A stretch of 64,000 bases of DNA. It comes from Periplaneta americana. Lineage: Eukaryota; Arthropoda; Insecta; Blattodea; Blattidae. The position numbers and the translations under genes were made by a program. Shown here piece by piece: positions 35,870 to 46,556 of the stretch. The first letter of the stretch is position 1; every line of letters starts with the position of its first letter. The notes beneath the pieces were generated by a model. It was not told where the DNA came from. It worked only from the letters and a program-made list of their open reading frames with translations, and ran no database searches. The stretch lies in contig NC_091120.1 in the NCBI RefSeq assembly GCF_040183065.1, forward strand, positions 20,665,208 through 20,729,207. Reading direction: 5' to 3'.

Positions 35870-37400
35870 ACGGAGAGCGACAGAGTGACTAACAGAGTTA
35901 TAGAGTGAGTGATTTAGTGGGTGAAAAGTGTGATAGAGTGGTTGACAAGAGTGATAGAGTGGCTAACAAGAGTGATAGATGACTGCAAAGAGTGGCTGAA
36001 AATAGTGATAGAGTGGCTGACAATGTGATAGTGTGGCTGAGAGAGATAGAGTGGCTGAAAGGAGTGATACAGTGGCTAAAAGAGTGACAAGGTGGCTGAA
36101 AAAGTGACAGAGTGGCTGAAAGAGTGACAGAGTGGCTGAAAGAGTGATAGAGTGGCTGAAAAGAGTGACAGAGTGGCTGAAGTGACAGAGCGGCTGAAAA
36201 GAGTGATAGAGTGGCTGACAAGAGTAATAGAGTGGCTGACAAGAGTGATAGAGTGACTGAAAATGTGATCAAAGTGGCTGACAATGTGATAGAGTGACTA
36301 AAAGAGTAACAGAGTGGTGTTGAAAGGAGTGATAGAGTGGCTGAAAAGAGTGATAAGGTAGGTGAAAAGTGACAGAATAGCTAAAAGAGTGAAAGAGTGG
36401 CTGAAAAGAGTTACAAATTGGCTGAAAGAGTGATAGATGGGCTGAAAGGAGTGTTAGAGTGGCTGAAAAGAGTGATAGAGTGGCTGAAAGAGTGATAGAG
36501 TGGCTGAAAAGGGTGATAGAGTGGCTGAAAATAGTGATAGATTGGCTGAAAAGGGTGATAGAGTGGCTGAAAGAGTGATAGAGTGGTTGAAAAGGGTGAT
36601 AGAATGGCAGAAAAGGGTGATAGAGTGGCTGAATAGGGTGATAGAGTGGCTGAAAAGGGTGATAAAGTGGCAGAAAAGGGTGATAAAGTGGCAGAAAAGG
36701 GTGATAGAGTGGCTGAAAAGGGTGATAGAGTGGCTGAATAGGGTGATAGAGTGGCTGAATAGGGTGATAGAGTGGCTGAAAAGGGTGATCGAGTGGCTGA
36801 TTAGGGTGATAGAGTGGCTGAATAGGGTGATAGAGTGGCTGAAAAGGGTGATAGAGTGGCAGAAAAGGGTGATAGAGTGGCTGAATAGGGTGATAGAGTT
36901 GCTGAAAATAGTGTTAGAGTGGCTGAAAATAGTGTTAGAGTGGCTGAAAATAGTGATAGAGTGGCTGAAAATAGTGATAGAGTGGCTGAAAATAGTGATA
37001 GAGTGGCTGAAAATAGTGATAGAGTGGCTGAAAAGTGATAGAGTGGCCGAAAAGAGTGATAGAGTGGCCGAAAAAAGTGATAGAGTGGCTGAAAAGGGTG
37101 ATAGAGTAGCTGAAAATAGTGATAGAGTGGCTGAAAAGGGTGATAGAGTAGCTGAAAATAGTGATAGAGTGGCTGAAAAGGGTGATAGAGTAGCTGAAAA
37201 TAGTGATAGAGTGGCTGAAAAGGGTGATAGAGTAGCTGAAAATAGTGATAGAGTGGCTGAAAAGGGTGATAGAATAGCAGAAAATAGTGATAGAGTGGTT
37301 GACAATGTGATAGAGTGATCGACAGAGTGCTAGAGGGCTGTCAGAGTGGTAGAGTGGTTGACAGTGACTGAGAGAGTGAGTGACTGAGCAAGTAAGAGAA
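35870..37400. repeat. 21-bp minisatellite array
   Basis: Unit gtgatagagtggctgaaaag plus one base (21 bp), about 65-70 copies. The edges (35870-36480 and after 37310) are irregular, with units of 18-25 bp. The centre (36480-37300) is regular. From about 37080 to 37290 two variants alternate (ggctgaaaaggg and agctgaaaatag), giving a 42-bp dimer. Because 21 is divisible by three, both strands stay open for more than 270 codons with a heptad period, but composition and edge decay argue against coding. Confidence 0.95.
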
Positions 37401-38361
37401 TGACTGACACAGAGCTCAGTTGAGCTGAGAGAGTGAAAAGAGTATAGTATATACCTGCAATTAATAACATTTTTGTAATTATGTTATACACTTCAAAGTT
37501 GGTCATTGTCCTATGTTAAATTTCTACAATTTAACGGAGTTAAACATCCGCAGAATTTATTATTCCTGGTTAATTTTCCTCCTAACCGTTAAAAATTGTA
37601 GTTCTATGAACAGCAAGTATACAGAATAGGCTACTTAAAAACTGATATATACACTCCGACAATTAAACTGCGCGCAATTTGTTGACAGTCGCTCGTATGA
37701 ATTTATCAACATGCTCCACCCACTGCATTGTTGAAAGCGTTCAGGGATTTTAATGCCAAAATGACCAGAACTAGATTACGTATAACTGTGTTATGTACGT
37801 GAATTAGCTAACGTACTTACAAAACGATTTTATAATAAATAGCTAACTGCACTAATGATAATCATGTATGTAAGATCAATGTGATACAGTAAGCCTACAC
37901 GGCTCCCTTTTGCATTTTACGTAATTCGGGGGTAATTGTACATTCATGCGAATTGAGCTTTGATATCGAAATGTACAGTAGGAAAGATATCGCTTCTATG
38001 GCAGTAAGTTTAATAATATATCTGTGGATATTATTAAATCCTTTATAGCCTAATATTTCGCCTTTACGATAAAAAGTTTATTATTTAAATATGAAGTAAA
38101 TAACGAAAACTACTAAGCATACAAGAAAGACTTAAAGACAGTACCGGACTCCATTTCATTCTATTGCAGTTTACTAACAGTTACTAAAATATATTTCATG
38201 GTACTTATGCTACTGCGTACACATTGCAGGCAAACGCGAACTATAGGCAATTTTATAGTTATATTTCGCTATTACAGGATATCGATTTCAGTTAAACTAA
38301 GTGAATTAATATTAAAGGTTTTTTTATACATCTTGATTAAACAATTTTTAACACTGTATCA
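37401..38361. other. AT-rich sequence, nothing recognised
   Basis: Short open frame of 66 codons at 38198-38398 has no domain features. Confidence 0.4.
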
Positions 38362-38816
38362 CTTCGGAATATGTATGATAATAACTTTCTTGTGTTAAAT
38401 ATTATTAACGTACCTTGTTAACATGTTTCGACCTATTTTCGGTCATCTTCGGAACTGGTCGTTGTTGGTCTTGGCGCCTCTTGTTTCCTATGTGGGTGCG
38501 TTCGTAGTGTAGAGCCAAAGAGTGTATGTGTTTTGGAATTGAGTTGTGAGATGTGTGTTGAGAATATCGTTCGAGAACAATATGAAATATACAGACACAC
38601 GAAAACACACCCCAACGATATTCTCAACACACAACTCAATTTCAAAACGCATACACTCTTTGACTCTACACTACGAACGCACCCACACAGGAAACAAGAG
38701 GCGCCAAGACCAACAACGACCAGTTCCGAAGATGATCGAAAATAGGTCGAAACATGTTAACAAGATACGTTAGTAATATTTAACACAAGAAAGTTATTAT
38801 CATATATATTCCGAAG
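38362..38816. mobile_element. Penelope-like element 3' tails in inverted pair
   Basis: Arms 38362-38571 and 38614-38816 are inverted copies (cttcggaatatgtatgataa against ttatcatatatattccgaag). The right arm read on plus contains EQYEIYRHTKTHPNDILNTQ followed by LNFKTHTLFDSTLRTH, which resembles the C-terminus downstream of the GIY-YIG endonuclease in Penelope-like elements. Then follow SSEDDRK and stop. The left arm encodes the same on the minus strand. A tail-to-tail or foldback arrangement is a known habit of Penelope-like elements. The clade call is by recall. Confidence 0.6.
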
Positions 38817-39044
38817 GTTTTTTATTAATTTATCCTACAGAATAATATCTGTAATATTGACAATTAATATTTGAGGAGAAAAATTCGCTCCGGCGCCGGG
38901 GGTCAAACCCGGGTGTCTTGGTTTCTACGCTCTGACCACTGAGCTACCCCGATCTCCGGCGTCGGAGCGAATTTTTCTCCTCAAATATTAATTGTCAATA
39001 TTACAGATATTATTCTGTAGGACAAATTAATAAAAAACCTTTAA
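38817..39044 (-). repeat. tRNA-like SINE core inside an 85-bp-arm palindrome
   Basis: The left arm (about 38817-38900, ttttttattaatttatccta ... gaggagaaaaattcgctccg) and right arm (about 38960-39044) are inverted copies with few differences. Between them, on the minus strand, is a tRNA-like segment with box A gtagctcagtggtcagagc and box B gggtttgaccccc. The shared flank gaatttttctcctcaaatat also follows the tRNA-like head at 39263 on the plus strand. A functional tRNA gene is unlikely because the acceptor ends do not pair as in a tRNA. Confidence 0.65.
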
Positions 39045-39257
39045 TATTCTCATAGCTGCAGTGCATATTTCTGTACAGATTACTGTGCACTTAACTGCGG
39101 AATCCCGGCCAAACAGTCACTCAGTTGAGTGCGCCTGGTGTATAATGGCAGTTGACTTGGACATAAAAAAAACGTCAACGTAACTTATATGCCTAACTTG
39201 GGGTCCGGCCACAAAGGGAAACACTGAAGGAGGAAGGTTCGGTCCGGTGCTGTGGAT

Positions 39258-39362
39258 TGAATTCGGTGTAGCTCAGTGGTAAGAGCGCTTGGTACGTAGA
39301 AACCAAGAGACCCGGGTTCGATCCCCGGCGCGGGAGCGAATTTTTCTCCTCAAATATTAAGT
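39258..39362 (+). mobile_element. tRNA-derived SINE head
   Basis: gtgtagctcagtggtaagag (box A, D arm), an anticodon-like stem cttggt/accaag and gggttcgatccccgg (T arm, box B) are all present, but the 5' and 3' acceptor strands do not match and no CCA-proximal pairing exists. The head is followed by gaatttttctcctcaaatat, the same tail as in the palindrome 220 bp upstream, so this is a second copy in opposite orientation. Confidence 0.65.
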
Positions 39363-39790
39363 GAATTAACTTCATAATCATGTTCTCTTCAGGAATTTAG
39401 ATGCTGAAATTGACCTCTTTCATTCTTATGATTAACAACGTCGTACGTAAATTTTTTCCGATTCAGCGATATTTATTTTGAAAATACAAAAAGCCTACAT
39501 GCTGGCAATATCTTGGAATCCAATAGGGAAACTTGTCATATACTTGGATACATCTGTTTCACTGCTGGTAGTCATATCCCCGTTGTGAAAGGAGGAAGGG
39601 GTTCGTCTTCTCACTGACCGGATGTTTGAAGGAAATTTAGTTTTAAATCTGAATGTAAGGTTACGGTTTAGCGAAGTTGATGGCCTTAATCTGTGAAATT
39701 GTTGCAATGGGATGGGAAGCAGGCCCTATGTAACAATAAGTTACTTTCTTCAATGCCGTATTTGTCTGCTAAAAATTTTATGTTTAACTC
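39363..39790. other. Unassigned sequence
   Basis: No coding or repeat identity. A 70-codon minus-strand frame at 39495-39707 shows no features. Confidence 0.35.
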
Positions 39791-39980
39791 CATTCTCTGA
39801 CTCACCTCTCAAAAGTGTCCTCTTTGGACCCCTTCCATTCGATATATAAACATTTATTTTATTTGTATAACTATCTCAAAAACCGTTCACAAACGATCAC
39901 AATGTTATTAGACCTCTATGTTTCACTCAACTCTCTGACTCACCTCTCAAAAGTGTCCTCTTTGGCCCCCTTCCACTCCA
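39791..39980. repeat. Local direct duplication
   Basis: The 45-bp block ctgactcacctctcaaaagt...gtcctctttgg...cccttcca occurs at about 39797 and again at about 39935, a period of about 138 bp, with a related atatata end. Confidence 0.75.
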
Positions 39981-40794
39981 TATATAGCTGCTCCAAATAA
40001 AATTCACATTTATTATATTTATGAATACAGACTCAAAAGATTTCGGCCGAACTTCCAACTAAACTGGAAGATAAGAAAAATACTGAATCAAGTTGAAGGA
40101 AAATAAGGTATATTTCCTTGGAAATGAGACATAGGCCTATAACACATACCTTATTGCTTTCCACCTTCAAGAGTACAGTGTGTGAAATATCTTTTGGAAT
40201 CGGATTTTCATGTAGTTAGGTCACTAGTCAGGTATTCTTTAGGACTTACACGTCTTTTTAGGGCTTTCATAATTATATGTTAAATAATATAGGCCTATAT
40301 GGAAACTACGATAGGCCTTTATGTGTTGGACACGACAGCAGTTCTATTCAGTCTTACCAACTCCTCAATACACGTATTCATTTTATCGAAAGTCTTCCAA
40401 TAATTGTTATTTCTACTATATAACATATACCATTAAATTCTGTAATTTCTATAAACTCAAAATCAGGAAGGATTTAGTGACTAATTAACGAATGCATATG
40501 AAAATTGATTAGTTTGCCGACGTGTTAGTATTTATTATAATCCCATCAATTTATTTAAGTCAAGCAATACATTATTGTAATTACGTTTGCGTAGCATAAG
40601 AGATTTACAACTGGAAATTAATATTAAAGTCATTACGCTTATTTGTATGTGTGTGTGTGTACTAGCTGATTCCACTTTTCATCAGCTTATGAATTTCGAT
40701 ATATTAAACCGCAACCAAATATAAGATCTGTCAGAAGTCTGGACGCTAAGCCTTCAAGTTAATGATGTTTCTCGAGGATTTACACATCACTGTG
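39981..40794. other. AT-rich sequence, nothing recognised
   Basis: Contains a short (TG)n run at about 40646-40659. No other feature. Confidence 0.4.
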
Positions 40795-40796
40795 TA

Positions 40797-41731
40797 CAGG
40801 GTGGGGCATAGGAACCAAGTGTTTTTAAAATAATCATAAAACAGTTAGTTTTTGTTTTCAACACATTTTATTGGTAGAATAACGTTTGTGAGAACATACC
40901 ATTTAAATTATGAGCGGAAAATTACATCTGGCATGTGATGTCCGTCTGTGTTGACGCATTGTTTAAGGCGCTGACGAAAATTCACCTCTATTCTTTCCAG
41001 GGGATCTCTGTTGATTTGGGTGATGTGTTGACGTACTGTGTCCTTTAATTCATCTAATATTCAGGCCTTATCTTCGTAAAACGTGCCTTTAGGTACCCAC
41101 ATAGAAAAAATCACGTGGACAGGTCAGGGGACCGAGGGAGCCATGGAACGTCACCAAATCTCCAAATGAGACGATTGGAAAGCAGGAGGCAAAGAACTGC
41201 CATTCACGCTCTGGAGATATGCGCCGTGGCCCCATCTTGCTGAAACCACCCATCTTGTATGGGTGTAAATGTAAATCGCCATGCAGAATCCGTCTTACCG
41301 TACGATTGCTGATTCCAAGAGCAGCTGAATGTCTTCGAGCAGAGCGGCCTGGGCTGCGCAGTATCGCTTATCTGACTGAAAATTTTCTGGGGTACGCACT
41401 CTGTGTTGGGGGCCGGGCGATTTATTCTTTAGTATTGCGCCTTTTTTTTTTTAGATTTTTTAACCCAACATAAGATTGTGTCACGCACGGGAGCAGAATC
41501 ATTGCGATTAATATTGAATCTGTAGCAAAACTCACGCCGTATCGAGCTCACTGAATCGCCATTTCTAACAAAACAATCATACGCAAACATGCGTCCACTG
41601 CTCCATGATGCCGACTGCAGGTGAAATGCTATGAGCCACGGAATGGAATGTCACATGCCGCACGTCTCTCCCTTTTATAATGACTGAGTACAAGCCATTC
41701 CAAAAACATTTGGTTCCCATGCCCCACTCTG
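40797..41731 (-). mobile_element. Internally deleted Tc1/mariner-like element
   Basis: Ends cagggtggggcataggaacc (40797) and the inverse of cagagtggggcatgggaacc (to 41731) are flanked by TA at 40795-40796 and 41732-41733. Minus-strand pieces in order: SVSSIRREFCYRFNINRND (N-terminus), TVRRILHGDLHLHPYKM, GGFQQDGATAHIS (second catalytic Asp motif, about 41205-41245), then GDVPWLPRSPDLS, and ending RLKQCVNTDGHHMPDVIF. Stops, frameshifts and a deletion between PYKM and GGFQQD inactivate it. It is a different subfamily from the one at 534. Confidence 0.85.
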
Positions 41732-41733
41732 TA

Positions 41734-41970
41734 TTATAACCTTCCTTCTTAAGCGTGGAAAGAAATATTCAAATAGAAGTGAATAAGAATATGTTCAGGG
41801 TCTCATTATGAACAAAAAATTACACTTTAATATTTAGACTATAGCTATCGCTTTGAGGAATAAGAATGTGAGAAGGGAAGAGGGATAAGAATATGAAACG
41901 AGAATAAGAAAAGGAGAAGTTGACGCGAATAAGAAGACGAAAAGGACAGGTAAATAAGTTGCAATATCGC
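41734..41970. other. Purine-rich sequence
   Basis: About 41850-41950 is strongly A+G rich (gaataagaatgtgagaaggg style), like 43355-43423 and 44286-44450. No repeat family recognised. Confidence 0.4.
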
Positions 41971-41973
41971 TAA

Positions 41974-42903
41974 TATACCGGATGAACCACGAGGATTTAC
42001 CGTCCCTAACGGATTTTACTTCCGAAGACATTTTGAACAAAAGACATCATATAAACATGTGTTCTAATCTCATTATTTTCAGAGTTACACTGATTTGAAA
42101 TTATTTGTAAAATACCCTTATTCTTTAGTTTTAAGGGTAAAAAATATTACAGATAGAGAATGAACTATTCAGGAGTATCATTTCTTTAATTATCTAGTAT
42201 TCTGAAGCTAAAAATGTGTTGTGAATTCCATAGTTGCTTCGTACAGAATTTTTTTTTTTTCGATTTTTAACTACAAAATTACATTTTTCTCATGCATTTA
42301 TCACAACTGTTACAAATCACGCCATTCTTGCAAATTCTTTAAGACTGTACATTAGGATGCATATTTAAACTGTAAATAATCAAGTTCCTAAAGTCGTATG
42401 ATTTTCAACAATTTTTGTGATAACTTAAGTGCGTAAGAATGATGTAAATTTTAGTTAAAAATTGAAAAATAAAATCTGTACAAAGCAATAAACATCACAT
42501 GTTTAGCTTCAGAATAATAACCAATTAATGAAATGACACTTCTGAATAATTAATTCTCTATTTTTAATATTCTCTTACCCTTAAAACTAAAGAAAAAAGG
42601 TATTTTAGTAACAATTTAAAACTAAGAGGAAGACCGAGAAAAAGATGGTGGAACTGTGTACGAGTGGATGTGAATAGATTAGGAATAAGGAATTGGAGGG
42701 ATAGAGAAGGATAGAAGAGAGCCATAGGGGAGATTAAGGCCCACTTGGGCTGTAATACCAAAGAAGAAGAAGAAGCAACAATTTAAAATTAGTAACTCTG
42801 AAAATATTGAGATTAGGGCCCATGTTTATATGACTTTTTTGCTCAGAATGTCTTCGGAAATAAGCTCTGTAAGTGACGGTAAATCCTTGTGAATCGTGTA
42901 TAA
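41974..42903. mobile_element. Foldback element with long inverted arms
   Basis: Left-arm landmarks (aggatttaccgt 41992, ttccgaagacatt 42021, tcatataaacatg 42046, ttttcagagttac 42078, ttctttagttttaagggt 42120, gtattctgaagct 42197) reappear inverted in the right arm (42450-42900). Arms of at least 300 bp are indicated, with an AT-rich centre near 42290-42430. The right arm is interrupted by a 155-bp LINE tail. No transposase is present. Confidence 0.8.
42622..42776 (+). mobile_element. RTE-type LINE 3' tail inserted in the foldback arm
   Basis: A perfect 12-bp TSD aacaatttaaaa (42610-42621 and 42777-42788) bounds it. Translation begins GRPRKRWWNCVRVDVNRLGI then RNWRDREG, the terminal basic/Trp region of RTE-type pol, and ends with an (AAG)n tail. 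This is a very short 5'-truncated insertion. Confidence 0.85.
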
Positions 42904-42930
42904 AAGAATAAGGATGTAAACTGTAAGTAT

Positions 42931-43350
42931 ACATCTTGATTACACAACTTTTAAGACTGTATCACTTCGGAATATATATGATAAGAACTTTCTTGTGTTA
43001 AATTTTAACGTACCTTGTTAACATGTTTCGACCTATTTTGGGTCATCTTCAGAACTGGTCGTTGTTGGTCTTGGCGCCTGCACATCCAACCAAAAAGCCA
43101 GAAACTCAACACTAGAACAATATGAAATATACAGACACACGAAAACACACCCCAACGATATTCTCAACACACAACTCAATTTCAAAACACATACACTCTT
43201 TGATTCTACACTACGAACGCACCCTCACAGGAAACAAGAGGCGCCAAGACCAACAACGACCAGTTCCGAAGATGACCCAAAATAGGTCGAAACTTGTTAA
43301 CAAGGTACGTTAAAATTTAACACAAGAAAGTTCTTATCATACATATTCCT
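42931..43350. mobile_element. Second Penelope-like inverted tail pair, asymmetric
   Basis: The left arm runs from about 42964 to 43080, and the longer right arm ends at 43348 (gaagatgacccaaaataggt ... cttatcatacatattcc). The right part encodes LEQYEIYRHTKTHPNDIL from about 43110, as in the pair at 38.4-38.8 kb. The outer left flank acatcttgattaca (42931) also matches the sequence left of the first pair (38329), so the left arm is longer than the duplicated portion on the right. Confidence 0.6.
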
Positions 43351-43423
43351 AAACTGTAAGGTTAAAAGAAGGATAAAAGGGTATAAAAAAAGAGACGAAA
43401 GTAGAAAGAAGATGCGTAGAAGG

Positions 43424-44277
43424 CAGTGGCGTAGCATGAAATTTTGAGCAGAGGAAGCTAATTCAAGTTGTCTTTCATGCAATATGAGAAAACGTATTAC
43501 AAAAATATAGTCTTAAAATAAATAGTAGTCAATGTTAAGTCAGCAGTCGAAGATTGGTTGGAACATCGTAAATAACACCAATAAGGCATGACCTCAAATG
43601 ATACGTAGTAAAATATGATTTCACGGTTTAAACATCAAATAGACACGTATAGTATAACACTAGCTCACTCCCTGTCATAGTTAGAGGAATCACAATATTA
43701 ACGGTCAATAGATACAGTACGTAAGTAGGCGTCTGTCTTTGGTTGTGTCCTTCATTGACAGCAAGGGAGTCGATCATTTGTTTTTTAGATCACACTTTTG
43801 TTCGTAAGTCAATCTTTATAATAGAATTGTCCTAAAAATTCAAGTAAATTGGTGTTAGGAACTGTTATTTCACTCATTATTTATTATATCAGCCACAATG
43901 CACACTAACACTTCAACTGAACACAACTGACGAAAAGGGATAACTCTGAAACTACTTATTTTAAATGTCAAAGCTAGCTTCCTTCGAGCCTTGCGACCAG
44001 GGTAGTATAGTTAGAAAGGGATGGAAAATCTGCGGGGTGGGTTATACAGAAGAATGAGTGTAAGAAACCAGTCTGCTTGGAAGCTGGTGTGTGCAGGCTT
44101 CTTGTTTACTGCTGCATCACAAATCATCCTGAGCTGCCACATCACAATATTTAACGCGTAAATATAAATTCTATTAAAATTAATAAATAATTTTGTCCAT
44201 AGATTGCAGGTTTATTATGAAATTATTATTAACTGGGGAAGCTGAGCTTTTTAGCTTACATTGACGCTACGCCACTG
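43424..44277. mobile_element. Non-autonomous hAT element with 8-bp TSD
   Basis: Terminal inverted repeats cagtggcgtagc (43424) and gctacgccactg (ending 44277) are flanked by a perfect 8-bp duplication gtagaagg (43416-43423 and 44278-44285), the signature of hAT insertion. The 854-bp interior has no transposase frame. Removing it restores a continuous purine-rich sequence. Confidence 0.9.
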
Positions 44278-44285
44278 GTAGAAGG

Positions 44286-44815
44286 CAAGGGCTGGAGAAT
44301 GTAAACCGGGAAGAACACGACGGAAAGGTCAGAGAAAATGAACACAAAAAAGTTAGGAGGCGAGAAAGAATAGGCGTATGAAGAAGAGAAGATAGCAACA
44401 AGAGGAAGGAAAATAGATGTAGGCGAAGAAGAGAAAATAGCGCAAATTGTTTCTGTAGCCATTAGATTAATTCATAATTTGTTCAGCACTCTCATGGCAG
44501 GCATTCAAGACAGTTTGGTTGCCGACACGGAAGCGAGCAGCTTGCAGCGCTCCTTCATCTGATTCCCCGCACGCGCCAGACAGGACCTGCTATTTATTTT
44601 CCTTCCCTCGCGGAGGACGCAGAGATACGATCTCGAAAGCCTCCGACTACAATAGCAGCATTTCCGGAGGGTTAATTGGAGAACGTGTGGGACACGACTA
44701 CACTAATCCAACCATAAAATTTGTCCGAGCCATTCTCCGCTTATCACAGAATCAAGCACCTTCAACTTAACAATCTGTAGAGATAAATTTGGTAATAGAA
44801 AAATATGCAGATTTT
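44286..44815. other. Purine-rich then GC-richer unassigned sequence
   Basis: 44286-44450 is purine-rich. 44510-44765 is more GC-rich, with an 83-codon open frame of no recognisable domain; it may be unique host sequence but I cannot support a gene. Confidence 0.35.
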
Positions 44816-46556
44816 TGTATTCGACAGATGTTGGAGAAAAAATGGGAGTAAGTTATTCATAGATTTCAAAGAGGCATATATCAAGAGAGAAGTTTTATAC
44901 GATATTCTTATTGAATTTGGTATTCACAAAGAACTAATTCGATTAATTGTATTGTATTGCATTTATTAACATTCCATGGTATTCATACATGCTTACAGCT
45001 AGAATATGGAACAAGTCAAAAAACTTAATACTACAGTATTATAAAATCTTAATTTATAGTCACAGTCTAAATGAAATATATACAGACGAGATTTACAATA
45101 TAGTCTACTAGTACAACACATAGTTTTAGTATCAATTTCATGAAGTGTTATTGAATGTCATGAATTCACCTAGAGAATAGAAGGCGTGAGAAATTAGGTA
45201 CTTCTTTAATTTGGCCCTAAATAATCTTATGTTTTGAGTTTCATTTTTTATATCGATAGGGAGGCTATTAAAAATTTTTACTGCCATATAACGCACTCCT
45301 TTTTGATAGCATGATAGACTTGCCGATGGAGTATGAAAGTCATTTTTTTGACGTGTATTTATGCTATGAACTGTTGAATTAGTTACAAAGTTTTCACGAT
45401 TACATACGAGGAAGACTATTAATGAAAAGATATACTGACAGGCCATGGGCATTATTTGTAGTTTTTTGAAAATAGTTCTACACGACTCCCTAGATTTCGC
45501 ACCTACTATTATTCTAATTACTCTTTTTTGTAATAGAAATATATGTGTGTCTCAGTGAAACGTACAGCAGAGTCCGTATAGGCCAGTTTCTGTCCGATTA
45601 TTTTCCAATTCAATGCGGGCTAAAGCAAGGAGATGCACTATCACCTTTACTTTTTAACTTTGCTTCAGAATGTGCCACTAGGAAAGTCCAGGATAACAGA
45701 GAGGGTTTGGAATTGAACGGGTTACATCAGGTGCTTGTCTGTGCGGATGATGTGAATATGTTAGGAAAAAAATCCATAAACTATTAGGTAAAACACAGGA
45801 ATTTTACTTGAAAGAAGTAAAGGGATAGGTTTGGAAGTAAATCCCGAAAAGACAAAGTATATGATTATGTCTCGTGACCAAAATATTATACGAAATGGAA
45901 ACACAAAAATTGGAAATTTATCCTTTGAAGAGGTGGAAAAATCCAAATATCTTGGTGCAATAGTAACAAATATAAATGACACTCGAAAGAAAATTAAACG
46001 CAGAATAAATATGGGACATACCTGTTATTATTCGGTTGAGAAGCTTTTATCATCCAGTCTGCTCTTAAAGAAGCTAAAAGAATTGACAAACCAATTATAC
46101 TACCAGTTCTTTTGTATGGTTCTGAAACTGTGACTAACTTTGAGAGAGGAGCAGAGGTTAAGGATATTTGAGAATAAGGTGCTTAGGAAAATATTTGGGA
46201 CTAAGAGGGATAAAGTTACAGGAGAAGAGAGAAAGTTACACAACGCAGAACTGCACGCACTGTATTCTTCACCTGCATAATTAGGAATATTAAATCCATA
46301 CGCTTGAGATGGGCAGGGCATGTAGCACGTATGTACGAATCCAAAAATGCATATACTCGTAGAGTGTTAGTTGGGAGTCCGGAGGGAAAAAGACCTTTGG
46401 GGAGGCAGAGGCGTAGATTGGAGGATAATATTAAAATGGATTTGAAAGAGGTGGGATATGATGGTAGAGACTGGATTACTCTTGCTCAGGATAGGGACCG
46501 ATGGCAGCTTATGTGAGGGGGGCAATGAACCTCCGCGTTCATTGTAAGTAAGTAAG
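44816..46556 (+). mobile_element. RTE-like LINE copy split by another retroelement
   Basis: The 5' part (44816-44948) carries the RT palm region around [20 protein letters not shown] and stops at ELIRLI. The sequence resumes at 45545 with [46 protein letters not shown] (YADD changed to CADD), SRDQNIIRNGNTKIGNLSFE, GHVARM and GRQRRRLEDNI, ending with (GTAA)n at 46540-46560. Several frameshifts (near 45768, 46075, 46274) make it a pseudogene. It has more decay than the copies at 29 and 55 kb. Confidence 0.85.
44949..45541 (-). mobile_element. LINE 3' end (CR1/Jockey-like) nested in the RTE copy
   Basis: Minus strand: open frame 45138-45452 contains STVHSINTRQKNDFHTPSAS, YQKGVRYMAVKIFNSLPIDI and KNETQNIRLFRAKLKKYLIS, a classic C-terminal domain of CR1/Jockey-type pol. 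The tail at low coordinates is gtattgtattgcatttatta (complement of an ATACA-type tail). It is the same family as 18186-18815. I could not define a clear TSD. Confidence 0.75.

Noticed and set aside
36454-37318. Two opposite open frames of 283 and 272 codons
   Set aside because: They are produced by the 21-bp minisatellite (period divisible by three). Both strands are open, there is no start context or splice signal, and the repeat decays into frameless units at its edges.
39258-39335. Possible tRNA gene
   Set aside because: Box A and box B and a T arm are good, but the acceptor strands do not pair. The same head occurs next to an identical non-tRNA tail, so it is SINE-derived. The same reasoning was used for 38888-38960 and 55140-55224.
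44519-44770. 83-codon open frame in a GC-richer patch
   Set aside because: No domain, no splice or promoter context, and a low-complexity flank. It cannot be supported as a gene.
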